Source: Rhodobacterales bacterium HKCCE2091
Lineage (GTDB): Bacteria > Pseudomonadota > Alphaproteobacteria > Rhodobacterales > Rhodobacteraceae
Direction: 5' to 3'
Length of the DNA: 63,012 nucleotides
Assembly (NCBI GenBank): GCA_015689685.1
Contig: WVSL01000022.1
Span: 1-63,012 of the forward strand
Of this stretch, positions 1 through 8,541 are shown in pieces; the first letter of the stretch is position 1; each line of letters opens with the position of its first letter. Both the position numbers and the translations under genes were made by a program. Under the pieces are notes generated by a model, which worked only from the letters and a program-made list of their open reading frames with translations, did not search any database and was not told the DNA's origin.

Positions 1-492
1 TGGCTGTAGGATAGGTCCGTCCGGGGAAAGGGGAACCGCGCTCAGGCCCTGATTTTTTGCAACAGCGCCCCACCCCAGTACCAAGAAAGATGCCGTGAGC
101 TCTACCCCGAGATGTTTGAGGAAACAGAGATTGCTGAATGATCTTTGAGTGAGCATAGCGCACGGCACCTAACAGGGCTCATGCTCGGCTTCCACCCAAC
201 TCCCCGAACTCCGCACGCTCTCCGCCGCGTCGCGCATCAAGCCAGAGCTTTCCCGAACGGAAGCGACCTGGCTCAGGCCGGGCGAGCGCCTGCCCGTGGG
301 ATGGCGCCGCACCTTCTCCGGTAGGCGCTTTATCCCTCACCCCCGCACGACGCCCCGGCCACACAAGAGCCCCCAAAGCGCCAGCCCGCCGGGACGGGCA
401 GGCGCTCGCCCAGCGGCCTGCGGCCTTGTCCCGGGCGGTTACCTCGCAGCAGATCGGTCGATAGCAAGGCCAGACATCACGCGCGAAACCGC
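1..492. other. Left-edge region without a confident gene
   Basis: No complete gene is supported here. Positions 10-141 read on the plus strand as an open frame ending in a plausible coding tail (ELYPEMFEETEIAE, then TGA), but there is no start codon and TAG at 7-9 closes the frame, so it may be a gene remnant. The rest is GC-rich and contains a long perfect inverted repeat, listed separately. Confidence 0.5.
280..411. repeat. 18-bp perfect inverted repeat with 96-nt spacer
   Basis: GGGCGAGCGCCTGCCCGT at 280-297 is the exact reverse complement of 394-411. Transcribed from either strand it would form an 18-bp stem. It lies beyond the stop codon of the minus-strand DUF2726 gene. No mobile-element gene lies between the arms. 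Confidence 0.7.
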
Positions 493-1086
493 TCACTCCG
501 CCGCGACCGGCTCCATCACGCCAAGTTCCTTTCGGACCATCGCCCGAAGCTCGCGGCGAACCAGTTTGCCCGCCGCCACTTCCATGAACGGCACCCCGGC
601 CCGCCGAAGCGCCTCCTTCTTCACCGCGTCGCGGATAAACGCGCTCTCTTGATAATGACCTCCGCCCTGGTATTCGACCGCCAGCGCCACGAATCCCTCC
701 CGGTCGATCACTGCGAAATCGAGTCGCTTGGAATTGACCGAGGCAAATGCGTCTTTTTTTGCCTGCCAAGTCGCTGTTTGAGACACCGGTCCGATCACTT
801 CTCCGAGGCTGACCTGCGCCATCACACGGTATCCGCCAGAAACTTCGGCAACGATTTCTTCGAGCGCGCGAAACACCCGGTACTCAGCCTTGTTCATGAT
901 CCTCTTCTTCTCGAAAAAGACCTGCTGAACTGCATCAAGCTGATTCTTCGGATCGGCCATACCGCCAGGGGTGAAGCGACGTTGCTGCGTGCCGCTGCGA
1001 TTGCGTCGGGATCGGCGTGTCGCCTTCTCCAGAACCGCGGCGATTGCGACTACGATCGCAAACAATGCAACGAACAGTAGTTCCAT
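493..1086 (-). CDS. DUF2726-domain protein with N-terminal membrane anchor
   Basis: A 197-aa protein. Residues 1-17 (MELLFVALFAIVVAIAA) form one hydrophobic segment followed by a basic stretch (RRSRRNR), which suggests an N-terminal anchor with the rest in the cytoplasm. The body contains features of the DUF2726 family: an AEYRVFRALEEIV helix, then KRLDFAVIDREGFVALAVEY and a C-terminal basic helix. That family is thought to have a nuclease-like fold, but no activity is established. The start at 1086 was preferred to an upstream in-frame ATG at 1155 because the hydrophobic segment begins there and GGAGG lies about 11 nt upstream. It stands alone on its strand. Confidence 0.7.
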   Translation of the reverse strand: MELLFVALFAIVVAIAAVLEKATRRSRRNRSGTQQRRFTPGGMADPKNQLDAVQQVFFEKKRIMNKAEYRVFRALEEIVAEVSGGYRVMAQVSLGEVIGPVSQTATWQAKKDAFASVNSKRLDFAVIDREGFVALAVEYQGGGHYQESAFIRDAVKKEALRRAGVPFMEVAAGKLVRRELRAMVRKELGVMEPVAAE

Positions 1087-1255
1087 TCCGGGCTCTCCCT
1101 CCACACCCCCGGTCCGATTCGATAACCAATTCTCATGGCAGAATGATGGTGACACTCTTGGCTGGGAACCTCTCCCGCCGTCCGGGTTGCGCCCGCGCAG
1201 GCCCCAACACGCACCGCCCTACCCAACCGCCTCCAACTCCCCTACCGTCACCCCC

Positions 1256-1654
1256 ATGACCCCATCCGACCTCCAATCCGCCCTGTCCGAGCACTTCGCC
1301 CCCTGGGTCCAGGCCCTCGGCCTCACCATCGCGGAGGCCGCGCCGACGCACGTCACCGCCACCCTCCCCGTCACCGATGCGCTGTCCCGCGTCGGCGGCA
1401 TCGTCTCGGGCCAGGCGCTCGCGGCGGCGACGGATACGGTGATGGTGCTCGCGCTCGCGGCCCACAGGGGGGAGTTCGTCCCGGCCGCCACGACCAACCT
1501 CGACACGCAATTTCTCGGCGCGGGGCGCGGGCTCCTGACCGTGCGGGCGGAGGTGCTCAGGGCCGGGCGGCGGCTGGCGTTTGCGGAGGCGCGGGTGGTG
1601 GGGGAGGATGGCAGGCCGGTCGCGAATGCCACGGCGACGCTGGCGTTGCCGTGA
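1256..1654 (+). CDS. PaaI-like hotdog thioesterase
   Basis: A 132-aa protein with the single hotdog-fold layout of PaaI/YbgC-type acyl-CoA thioesterases. The GGIVSGQALAAATDTVM segment corresponds to the central hotdog helix (usually HGG...ALADTA), followed by strands ending in FLGAGRGLLTVRAEVLRAGRRLAFAEARV. The usual catalytic Asp/Asn position is not certain. The substrate is unknown. The start is the ATG at 1256, at the beginning of the domain. It is followed at once by an 11-bp repeat array and then a lipoprotein gene. Confidence 0.7.
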   Translation: MTPSDLQSALSEHFAPWVQALGLTIAEAAPTHVTATLPVTDALSRVGGIVSGQALAAATDTVMVLALAAHRGEFVPAATTNLDTQFLGAGRGLLTVRAEVLRAGRRLAFAEARVVGEDGRPVANATATLALP

Positions 1655-1658
1655 ATTC

Positions 1659-1713
1659 TCTACCCGGTTTCTACCTGCTTTCTACCCGCGTTCTACCCGC
1701 TTTCTACCGCGCC
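1659..1713 (+). repeat. 11-bp tandem repeat array 1 (TCTACCCGCTT type)
   Basis: Five head-to-tail 11-mers start at 1659, 1670, 1681, 1692 and 1703: TCTACCCGGTT, TCTACCTGCTT, TCTACCCGCGT, TCTACCCGCTT and a diverged TCTACCGCGCC. The array fills the gap between the thioesterase stop codon (1652-1654) and the lipoprotein start (1737). It is the reverse complement of the unit in arrays 2 and 3. Confidence 0.85.
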
Positions 1714-1736
1714 GTTTTCGCCCTAACCTCGGCCCC

Positions 1737-2423
1737 ATGCGCATCCTCTCGGTCCTCCTGATCCTGCTCGCCATCGCCGCCTGCGGCCGCCCGCTGACCA
1801 CGGCGGAGCGGGACTTCATGGCGGGATTCCAGGGCGATAGCTTCGACCCGGGCCCCGTTCGCATCCACCGCAACCCGTTCGTCGGCATCTCCTCCCGCAG
1901 CTACCCGGCGCGGCCGCGCACCACCTGCCGTGAACTCATCCTGCCGCCCCCCGAAACCCCCGTCGTCACCGGCCGCACCGCCGGCATCGCGCTGTTCCAG
2001 CACCTGCACACGAGCCCCGGGTTCTTCCTAGACGACTACGTGCTCAGGGATGACGGGGCGCTGAACCTGACGGCGGCGATGTTCTTCGCGCACGAGATGA
2101 CCCATGTCTGGCAATGGCAGAACCGCGCGGTCACCGGATACCACCCGACCCGCGCCTTCGCGGAGCATCTAACCACCGAGGATCCCTACCTTTTCGACGG
2201 CGACAGCGACTTCGCCTTCCTCGAATACGGCTACGAGCAGCAGGCGAGCCTGGTGGAGGAATACGCCTGTTGCCGCGCGCTCGATCCCGGCGGGGCCCGG
2301 ACCCTGCGGCTGGAACGGCTGCTGCGCGAGGTCATGCCGCTCGATCAACGGCTCGAGTATCTCGACGACCGCGACATCCTGTTGCCCTGGGACGGGGCGG
2401 AGATCCGCGGGATCTGTTCCTGA
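1737..2423 (+). CDS. Lipoprotein with HExxH metallopeptidase-like motif
   Basis: A 228-aa exported protein. The N-terminus has a lipoprotein signal with lipobox LAIAAC, making Cys16 the likely lipidated residue. HEMTH at residues 119-123 matches the zinc-peptidase HExxH signature and sits in a helix (MFFAHEMTHVWQWQ). A later acidic helix (YGYEQQASLVEEYA) could supply a third ligand. The motif resembles the DUF4157-type eCIS/peptidase-like domain, but I cannot assign a family firmly or show activity. The start codon directly follows 11-bp repeat array 1. A YdcZ-like gene follows after 11 nt, so the two are probably cotranscribed. Confidence 0.7.
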   Translation: MRILSVLLILLAIAACGRPLTTAERDFMAGFQGDSFDPGPVRIHRNPFVGISSRSYPARPRTTCRELILPPPETPVVTGRTAGIALFQHLHTSPGFFLDDYVLRDDGALNLTAAMFFAHEMTHVWQWQNRAVTGYHPTRAFAEHLTTEDPYLFDGDSDFAFLEYGYEQQASLVEEYACCRALDPGGARTLRLERLLREVMPLDQRLEYLDDRDILLPWDGAEIRGICS

Positions 2424-2434
2424 GAGGAACCCCC

Positions 2435-2881
2435 ATGCCTCACCACGCCCTCATCATGTTGTTGTCCGGCATCGGCATACCGCTATTGGCTGCGCTGAAT
2501 GCGCGGCTCGGCCAGAATATCGGGTCGCCGGCGGTGGCGGCGCTGGTACTGTTCGTCGTCGCGCTGAGCATGACGGCGATCGTCGTCGCGGTCACCGGCG
2601 GCGCGGGCGCGCTGCGGGACCTGGGGGAGCAGCCGAAAGTCCTGTTCACGGCCGGGCTGCTCGTCGCCTTCTACATCCTCTCGATCACCTACATCGCCCC
2701 GGCCTTCGGCATTGGAAACGCTGTCTTTTTCGTCCTGATCGGGCAACTGGTCTCCGCCGCCGCCATCGACCATTTCGGGCTGTTCGGCGCACGGGTCAGC
2801 CCGCTGTCACCGATGCGGACGGCGGGGCTGGCGGTGATGGCGGTGGGGGTCGCGCTGACGCAGTTCGCGCCGCGGAACTGA
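2435..2881 (+). CDS. YdcZ/DMT-type small inner-membrane transporter-like protein
   Basis: A 148-aa, strongly hydrophobic protein with about five membrane helices. It matches the short DMT_YdcZ (formerly DUF606) type: an opening GIGIPLLAALNARLGQNIGSP, a central ITYIAPAFGIGNAVFFVLIGQLVSAAAIDHFGLFG, and a closing RTAGLAVMAVGVALTQ helix. Members are presumed inner-membrane exporters; the substrate is unknown. The ATG at 2435 lies 11 nt after the preceding lipoprotein gene. Downstream are two 11-bp repeat arrays and a convergent ABC-F gene. Confidence 0.75.
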   Translation: MPHHALIMLLSGIGIPLLAALNARLGQNIGSPAVAALVLFVVALSMTAIVVAVTGGAGALRDLGEQPKVLFTAGLLVAFYILSITYIAPAFGIGNAVFFVLIGQLVSAAAIDHFGLFGARVSPLSPMRTAGLAVMAVGVALTQFAPRN

Positions 2882-2900
2882 GGTCGCCGGATCGGGGCGA

Positions 2901-2951
2901 GGTAGAAACCGGGTAGAAACCGGGTGGAAACGGGGTAGAAACCGGGTAGAT
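2901..2951 (+). repeat. 11-bp tandem repeat array 2 (GGTAGAAACCG)
   Basis: Units start at 2901, 2912, 2923, 2934 and 2945. Three are exactly GGTAGAAACCG, one is GGTGGAAACGG, and the last is a partial GGTAGA. The array lies 20 bp past the stop codon of the YdcZ-like gene, in the convergent space before the ABC-F gene. Confidence 0.85.
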
Positions 2952-2990
2952 CGGCGGAACCGGGTGCGCGGGGTTAACGCGTGATCCCGA

Positions 2991-3041
2991 GGTAGAACGC
3001 GGGTAGAACCGGGGTAGAAAGCGGGTAGAAACCGGGTAGCC
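2991..3041 (+). repeat. 11-bp tandem repeat array 3 (GGTAGAAACCG)
   Basis: Units start at 2991, 3002, 3013, 3024 and 3035: GGTAGAACGCG, GGTAGAACCGG, GGTAGAAAGCG, GGTAGAAACCG and a partial GGTAGCC. It ends 3 bp short of the stop codon of the minus-strand ABC-F gene. It is 39 nt from array 2 and in the same orientation. Confidence 0.85.
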
Positions 3042-3044
3042 TTT

Positions 3045-4874
<1,830 letters not shown>

Positions 4875-4895
4875 GATGTCAGTCGCGGCGCGGCG

Positions 4896-5504
4896 TCACT
4901 CGCTCGCCGCGCCCTCCTCGCCCTCCGCGGGGTCGGGCGGCGGCGGCACCGGGTCGTCGTCGCGGACGCGAAGCGCGACCATCCGGTCGGGTTCGCCGAT
5001 CACCGCGCCGTTGGGCCCGAGCCCGCGCTTGATCGCGTCGACGATCTCCATCCCTTCGACCACGCGGCCGACGATGGTGTAGGCGTTGTCGAGCCGGGGT
5101 TCGGGCGCGAACATGATGAAGAACTGCGAGTTGGCCGAAGCCGGGTCGTTGCCCCGCGCCATGCCGACGATGCCGCGCTCGAAGCTCATGTCCGAGAATT
5201 CCGGCGGCAGGTCCGGCATGTCCGACCCGCCGCGCCCGGCATAGCGCATGTCCTGGCCGAGACGGCCGTATTCCACGTCGCCGGTCTGGGCCATGAAGCG
5301 GTCGATGACGCGGTGGAAGACGACGCCGTCATAGGCGCCCGAGGCCGCGAGCGCGGTGATCCGCTCGACGTGGAGCGGCGCGATCTCCTCGAAGAGGTCG
5401 ATGACGATGGTGCCCTTGGCCTCCCCGTCGACGTCGATCTCGAGCCCGGTGGCGAAGGCGGGCCCGGCCGCCAGGAGGCAGAGCCCGAGCAGGAGGCTAC
5501 GCAT
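4896..5504 (-). CDS. Exported cyclophilin-type peptidyl-prolyl isomerase
   Basis: A 202-aa protein with a cleavable signal peptide (MRSLLLGLCLLAAGPAFA), so probably periplasmic. The cyclophilin core shows GVVFHRVIDRFMAQTGD, NSQFFIMFA and the active-site context FHR...Q...F. An acidic Pro-rich tail (PVPPPPDPAEGEEG) follows. It catalyses cis-trans isomerisation of Xaa-Pro bonds during protein folding. Its start overlaps the end of the next cyclophilin gene by 8 nt, so the two are translationally coupled and probably arose by tandem duplication. Confidence 0.9.
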   Translation of the reverse strand: MRSLLLGLCLLAAGPAFATGLEIDVDGEAKGTIVIDLFEEIAPLHVERITALAASGAYDGVVFHRVIDRFMAQTGDVEYGRLGQDMRYAGRGGSDMPDLPPEFSDMSFERGIVGMARGNDPASANSQFFIMFAPEPRLDNAYTIVGRVVEGMEIVDAIKRGLGPNGAVIGEPDRMVALRVRDDDPVPPPPDPAEGEEGAASE

Positions 5505-6003
5505 CCGCGGCGACCTTCATCGAGATCATCCGGTCGGGCTCCGCCGGCGGCTCGCCGCGGGTGATCGCGTCGACATGCGCCATGCCGTCGATGACCCGTC
5601 CGTAGACGGTGTACTGGCCGTTCAGGAAGTGGTTGTCCTTGAAGTTGATGAAGAACTGCGAATTGGCGGAATTCGGGTTCTGGGAGCGCGCCGCGCCGAG
5701 CGTGCCGCGGTCGTGCGGGATGCGCGAGAACTCCGCGGGCAGGTCGGGCTTGTCCGAGCCGCCGGTGCCGGCGCGGCGGATGTTGCCGCCCTGGTCCAGC
5801 TTGCCGTGCTCCACGTCGCCGGTCTGGGCCATGAAGCCGTCGATGACGCGGTGGAAGACGACGCCGTCATAGGCGCCCTCGCGCGCGAGTTCCTTCATGC
5901 GCGCGCAATGGGCGGGGGCGATGTCGGGCATCAGCTCGATCGCCACGGTGCCGTCCTTCAGCTCGATCAGGATGGTGTTCTCGGGGTCCTTGTACTCGGC
6001 CAT
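5497..6003 (-). CDS. Cytoplasmic cyclophilin-type peptidyl-prolyl isomerase
   Basis: A 168-aa cyclophilin without a signal peptide. The core motifs are GVVFHRVIDGFMAQTGD, NSQFFINF and LNGQYTVYGRVIDGM, matching the short bacterial PpiB class. It is closely related to the exported paralogue encoded just downstream, with nearly identical FHRVID and TGDVE blocks, and presumably does the same job in the cytoplasm. It lies 63 nt after coaD in the same orientation. Confidence 0.92.
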   Translation of the reverse strand: MAEYKDPENTILIELKDGTVAIELMPDIAPAHCARMKELAREGAYDGVVFHRVIDGFMAQTGDVEHGKLDQGGNIRRAGTGGSDKPDLPAEFSRIPHDRGTLGAARSQNPNSANSQFFINFKDNHFLNGQYTVYGRVIDGMAHVDAITRGEPPAEPDRMISMKVAADA

Positions 6004-6066
6004 GTCGGGCCTCCCTTGTCTCCGGTCGCGGCGGACCCTATCCGCAGGCCGGGGCGGGCGAAAGGC

Positions 6067-6561
6067 TCATTTGCCGAGTTTCTCGGCCAGCGCATCCCGG
6101 ACGCGGGGGGTGACGAAGGGCGACACGTCGCCGCCGAGCCGGGCGATCTCCTTCACCAGCTTCGACGCGATCGACTGGTGGTCCGCCTCGGCCATCAGGA
6201 ACACGGTATCGATCTCGTCGTCGAGCTTGCGGTTCATGCCGACCATCTGGAACTCGTACTCGAAATCCGCCACCGCCCGGAGACCGCGGATGATGATCCC
6301 GGCGCCGACGTCGCGGGCGCAGTCGATCAGCAGGTTCTCGAACGGGTGGGCGACGATCTCGGTGCCGGTCCGCTCCGACAGGCGCGCGCTTTCGGCCTCG
6401 ACCATCGCCACCCGCTCGTCGAGATCGAACAGCGGACCCTTGTCGCGGTTGATCGCGACCCCGATGACCAGCCGGTCGACGAGCTGGCACGCCCGCTTGA
6501 TGATGTCGACATGACCGAGGGTGATGGGGTCGAACGTCCCCGGGTAGAGCCCTGTGCGCAT
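6067..6561 (-). CDS. coaD: Phosphopantetheine adenylyltransferase
   Basis: A 164-aa enzyme for the penultimate step of coenzyme A synthesis (4'-phosphopantetheine plus ATP to dephospho-CoA). The nucleotidyltransferase signature GTFDPITLGHVDII (with the (T/H)xGH motif) is at the N-terminus, followed by GIIIRGLRAVADFEYEFQM, where the RGLR and Y/F residues bind substrate, and a C-terminal KLVKEIARLGGDVSPFV. The ATG at 6561 is preceded by GGGAGGAT at good spacing and gives the family's normal length; longer in-frame extensions upstream lack these features. It leads the coaD-ppi-ppi-uup run. Confidence 0.95.
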   Translation of the reverse strand: MRTGLYPGTFDPITLGHVDIIKRACQLVDRLVIGVAINRDKGPLFDLDERVAMVEAESARLSERTGTEIVAHPFENLLIDCARDVGAGIIIRGLRAVADFEYEFQMVGMNRKLDDEIDTVFLMAEADHQSIASKLVKEIARLGGDVSPFVTPRVRDALAEKLGK

Positions 6562-6644
6562 GCGATCCTCCCGTCTCAGCCGCACCGACGCAACAATATT
6601 GCGCCGCCGGTTGCAAGCCCCCTCCCCGCGCCGATGCCGCGAAA

Positions 6645-6812
6645 CCATCGCTTCGGAGCCGCCGTCGACTGCAGCCGCCAGGGCGCGTCGACGGCCGGCG
6701 GGCAAGAGGAATCGCCGAGGGGCCCCGCCTGCGGGGAGACGGCTATTCCTCTTGTGCGGCGGACGGCGAGGTGCCAGGCAAGGCGAAGGTGATGGTGGCT
6801 CCGAAGCGATGG
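6645..6812 (+). repeat. Multi-branched structured repeat, copy 1
   Basis: A 168-nt element whose ends pair as a 19-bp stem: CCATCGCTTCGGAGCCGCC (6645-6663) with 6794-6812, broken only by one G-U. Inside are a second stem CCGTCGAC/GTCGACGG (6662-6669 with 6687-6694, competing with the outer stem for 2 nt) and a third, CAAGAGGAAT/ATTCCTCTTG (6703-6712 with 6745-6754), continued by GCCG/CGGC and a CCCCG/CGGGG tip. A second copy lies at 33770-33938 with compensatory changes. It is just upstream of coaD but in the opposite sense. Confidence 0.75.
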
Positions 6813-6842
6813 CTCCATCGCTTTGGTGAGCCCGGAGCCCCG

Positions 6843-6870
6843 CAAAACGAAAAAACCTTGCGCCGCAAGG
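6843..6870 (-). terminator. Rho-independent terminator (minus strand)
   Basis: On the minus strand a CCTTGC-GGC-GCAAGG hairpin (6870 to 6856) is followed by TTTTTTCGTTTT. It lies about 160 nt beyond the CBS-domain gene, after a first terminator-like hairpin at 6999-7019. Confidence 0.75.
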
Positions 6871-6998
6871 CGCTCGACTTGATTGGTCGGACCGCGAGCG
6901 GGACCCCCGGGGCTACGCCCGTTCTGACCACAAACGCCCCGCCGGAGCGTTTGCCGACAGCAGAGCGGCCACTCCGGGGCTACGCCCTTCTTCGCCTG

Positions 6999-7019
6999 AA
7001 AAGGTCCACTGGACCTTTT
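6999..7019 (-). terminator. Terminator hairpin of the CBS-domain gene
   Basis: A symmetrical 10-bp inverted repeat AAAAGGTCCA/TGGACCTTTT around position 7009, just past the CBS-domain stop codon (7030). Read on the minus strand, the GGTCCA stem ends in CTTTT, as expected of a Rho-independent terminator. Confidence 0.7.
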
Positions 7020-7029
7020 CCGGGACGGC

Positions 7030-7464
7030 TCAGAATCCCTTGATCATCCCCTCGAGCGCGTCCTTCTCCATCGACAGCTCGCTCAGCCGCGCCTTGACCA
7101 CGTCGCCGATAGAGATCAGGCCGACCATCTCGGTCCCCTCCAGCACCGGCATGTGGCGGAAGCGGCCGGCGGTCATCTTGGCCAGCACCGCGTCGGAGTT
7201 CTCGGTCCGGGTGCAGGACACGAGCTTGGCGGTCATCAGCGTCTCGACCTTCTCGGTCAGGCAGGACGGCCCCGACTTGCCGAGCGCGCGCACGATGTCG
7301 CGTTCCGACAGGATGCCCTCGGCGGTCTTGCCGTCCCGCGAGACCACGATCGCGCCGATCCGGCGGGATGACAGGACCTCGGCCGCCTCGGCCACGGTCT
7401 TGCCCGGCGCGATGGTCACCACGCCGTCGTCGGACTTTTCCCTAAGTATCTGTTGCACAAGCAT
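7030..7464 (-). CDS. Tandem CBS-domain protein
   Basis: A 144-aa protein made almost entirely of two CBS domains (about residues 10-65 and 75-135). Typical strands are seen: IGAIVVSRDGKTAEGILSERDIVRAL in the first and RHMPVLEGTEMVGLISIGDVVKARL in the second. CBS pairs bind adenosyl ligands (AMP, ATP, SAM) or NAD(H) and usually regulate a partner; here the pair is free-standing and the partner is not evident. The gene is monocistronic, followed by two terminators. Confidence 0.9.
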   Translation of the reverse strand: MLVQQILREKSDDGVVTIAPGKTVAEAAEVLSSRRIGAIVVSRDGKTAEGILSERDIVRALGKSGPSCLTEKVETLMTAKLVSCTRTENSDAVLAKMTAGRFRHMPVLEGTEMVGLISIGDVVKARLSELSMEKDALEGMIKGF

Positions 7465-7527
7465 GCGTTGTCCTCCCGGTCCTCGCTTCCCCCCGGAGTT
7501 TCAGGGTTTCGCCGGGGAGCCCGCGTG

Positions 7528-8439
7528 TCAAGCGTTTCCGCCCGCGCGCACCGCCGCCTCGCGCGCCGCGACCTCGGCGCGCAGGAGCTTGCCGAGCCGG
7601 TCGGCGAAGCGCGCGAGCCGCGGATCCTGCGGCGCGCCATCGTGGCGGATCAGCCAGAACGCGCGTTCCAGCGCGATCTCGTCGGGCAGGACGCGGCACA
7701 GGTCGGGCATCGCAGGCAGGGCGAAATCGTGGACGATGGCGAGCCCCGCCCCCGCCGCGACGAATTGCAACTGCACCGAGACCGAGTTCGACGCCAGCGC
7801 GACGCTCGGCAGGCCGAGACCCGAGAGGTAGTCCAGTTCCGCGTCGAAGATCATGTCGGGGATGTAGCCGATCATCGGCGCGTCGCCGAGATCAGCCAGC
7901 GACGCCGGCATCCCGTTCCGCGCAATCCAGTCCCGCGAGGCGGCGAGCGACAGGCGGTAGTCGGTCAGCTTCTCCGCCGTCAGGCGCGCGGATTTCGGGC
8001 GCGACACGGCGATGGCGAGGTCGGCCTCGCGGCGGGACAGGTCGACGACCCGGGGCAGCGACAGGATCTGGACTTCGAGCCCCGGGTTCTCGGCGGCGAT
8101 TCCGGCGCAGATGCGCGGCAGGAGATAGGTCGCGCAGCCATCTGGCGCGCCGATGCGGATGGTGCCGGACAGGGCCTCGCCCGCGCCGGTCGCGCGCCGC
8201 TCGGCCTCCGCGGCCGCAGCCTCGGCGGCCTCGGCGGGGCCGACCAGCGCCTGCCCCGCCTCGGTCAGCGCGTAGCCCTGGGGCGATTTCACGAACAGCG
8301 ACCGCCCAACCGCACGTTCCAGCCGGGCGATGCGGCGGCCGATGGTGGCCGCGTCGACCCGCAACCGCCGCCCCGCCCCGGTCAGGCTGCCGCCGCGCAC
8401 GACAGCAAGGAAGATTCGCAGGTCATCCCAGTTCCGCAT
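7528..8439 (-). CDS. LysR-family transcriptional regulator (probable mmsA regulator)
   Basis: A 303-aa LysR-type regulator. The N-terminal winged helix-turn-helix covers about residues 1-60 (DLRIFLAVVRGGSLTGAGRR...ATIGRRIARLERAVGRSLF), and a substrate-binding-like effector domain follows from about residue 85. The ATG at 8439 places the HTH at the usual distance from the N-terminus. It is divergent from mmsA with a 102-bp shared promoter region, the usual arrangement for a LysR regulator and its target. I infer control of mmsA; the inducer is unknown. Confidence 0.88.
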   Translation of the reverse strand: MRNWDDLRIFLAVVRGGSLTGAGRRLRVDAATIGRRIARLERAVGRSLFVKSPQGYALTEAGQALVGPAEAAEAAAAEAERRATGAGEALSGTIRIGAPDGCATYLLPRICAGIAAENPGLEVQILSLPRVVDLSRREADLAIAVSRPKSARLTAEKLTDYRLSLAASRDWIARNGMPASLADLGDAPMIGYIPDMIFDAELDYLSGLGLPSVALASNSVSVQLQFVAAGAGLAIVHDFALPAMPDLCRVLPDEIALERAFWLIRHDGAPQDPRLARFADRLGKLLRAEVAAREAAVRAGGNA

Positions 8440-8454
8440 CGCGCCATCCACGCA

Positions 8455-8472
8455 TTTTCGCAAAACGATTTT
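8455..8472. promoter_or_regulatory. Palindromic AT-rich site between LysR gene and mmsA
   Basis: TTTTCGCAAAACGATTTT contains two overlapping palindromes (TTTT-CGC-AAAA and AAAA-CGA-TTTT) in an otherwise GC-rich 102-bp divergent promoter region. It is a reasonable candidate for LysR binding; this is inference from position and symmetry only. Confidence 0.4.
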
Positions 8473-8541
8473 GAGAACATGTCTCTGTTCCCGGCAGAAA
8501 CGCAAGGCTAGGCTGTGCGCGACAGCGACAGGAGGACGCTC

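Larger units (their letters stand above)
6562..7029. other. Repeat- and hairpin-rich intergenic region
   Basis: No gene is supported. The region holds the first copy of the 168-nt structured repeat (6645-6812), two minus-strand terminators (6843-6870, 6999-7019), a 7-bp inverted repeat CAAACGC/GCGTTTG (6931-6953), and two occurrences of GGGGCTACGCCC about 70 nt apart (6909-6920 and near 6976). Confidence 0.75.

Noticed and set aside
2974-3044. Coding potential of the 11-bp arrays (readings such as FYPLSTPVLPAFY)
   Set aside because: 11 is not a multiple of 3, so arrays shift frame each unit; they lie between annotated stop codons.
4896-6003. The two adjacent cyclophilins as a frameshifted single gene
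   Set aside because: Each has a complete cyclophilin core, and one has its own signal peptide; this is a paralogous pair, not a broken gene.
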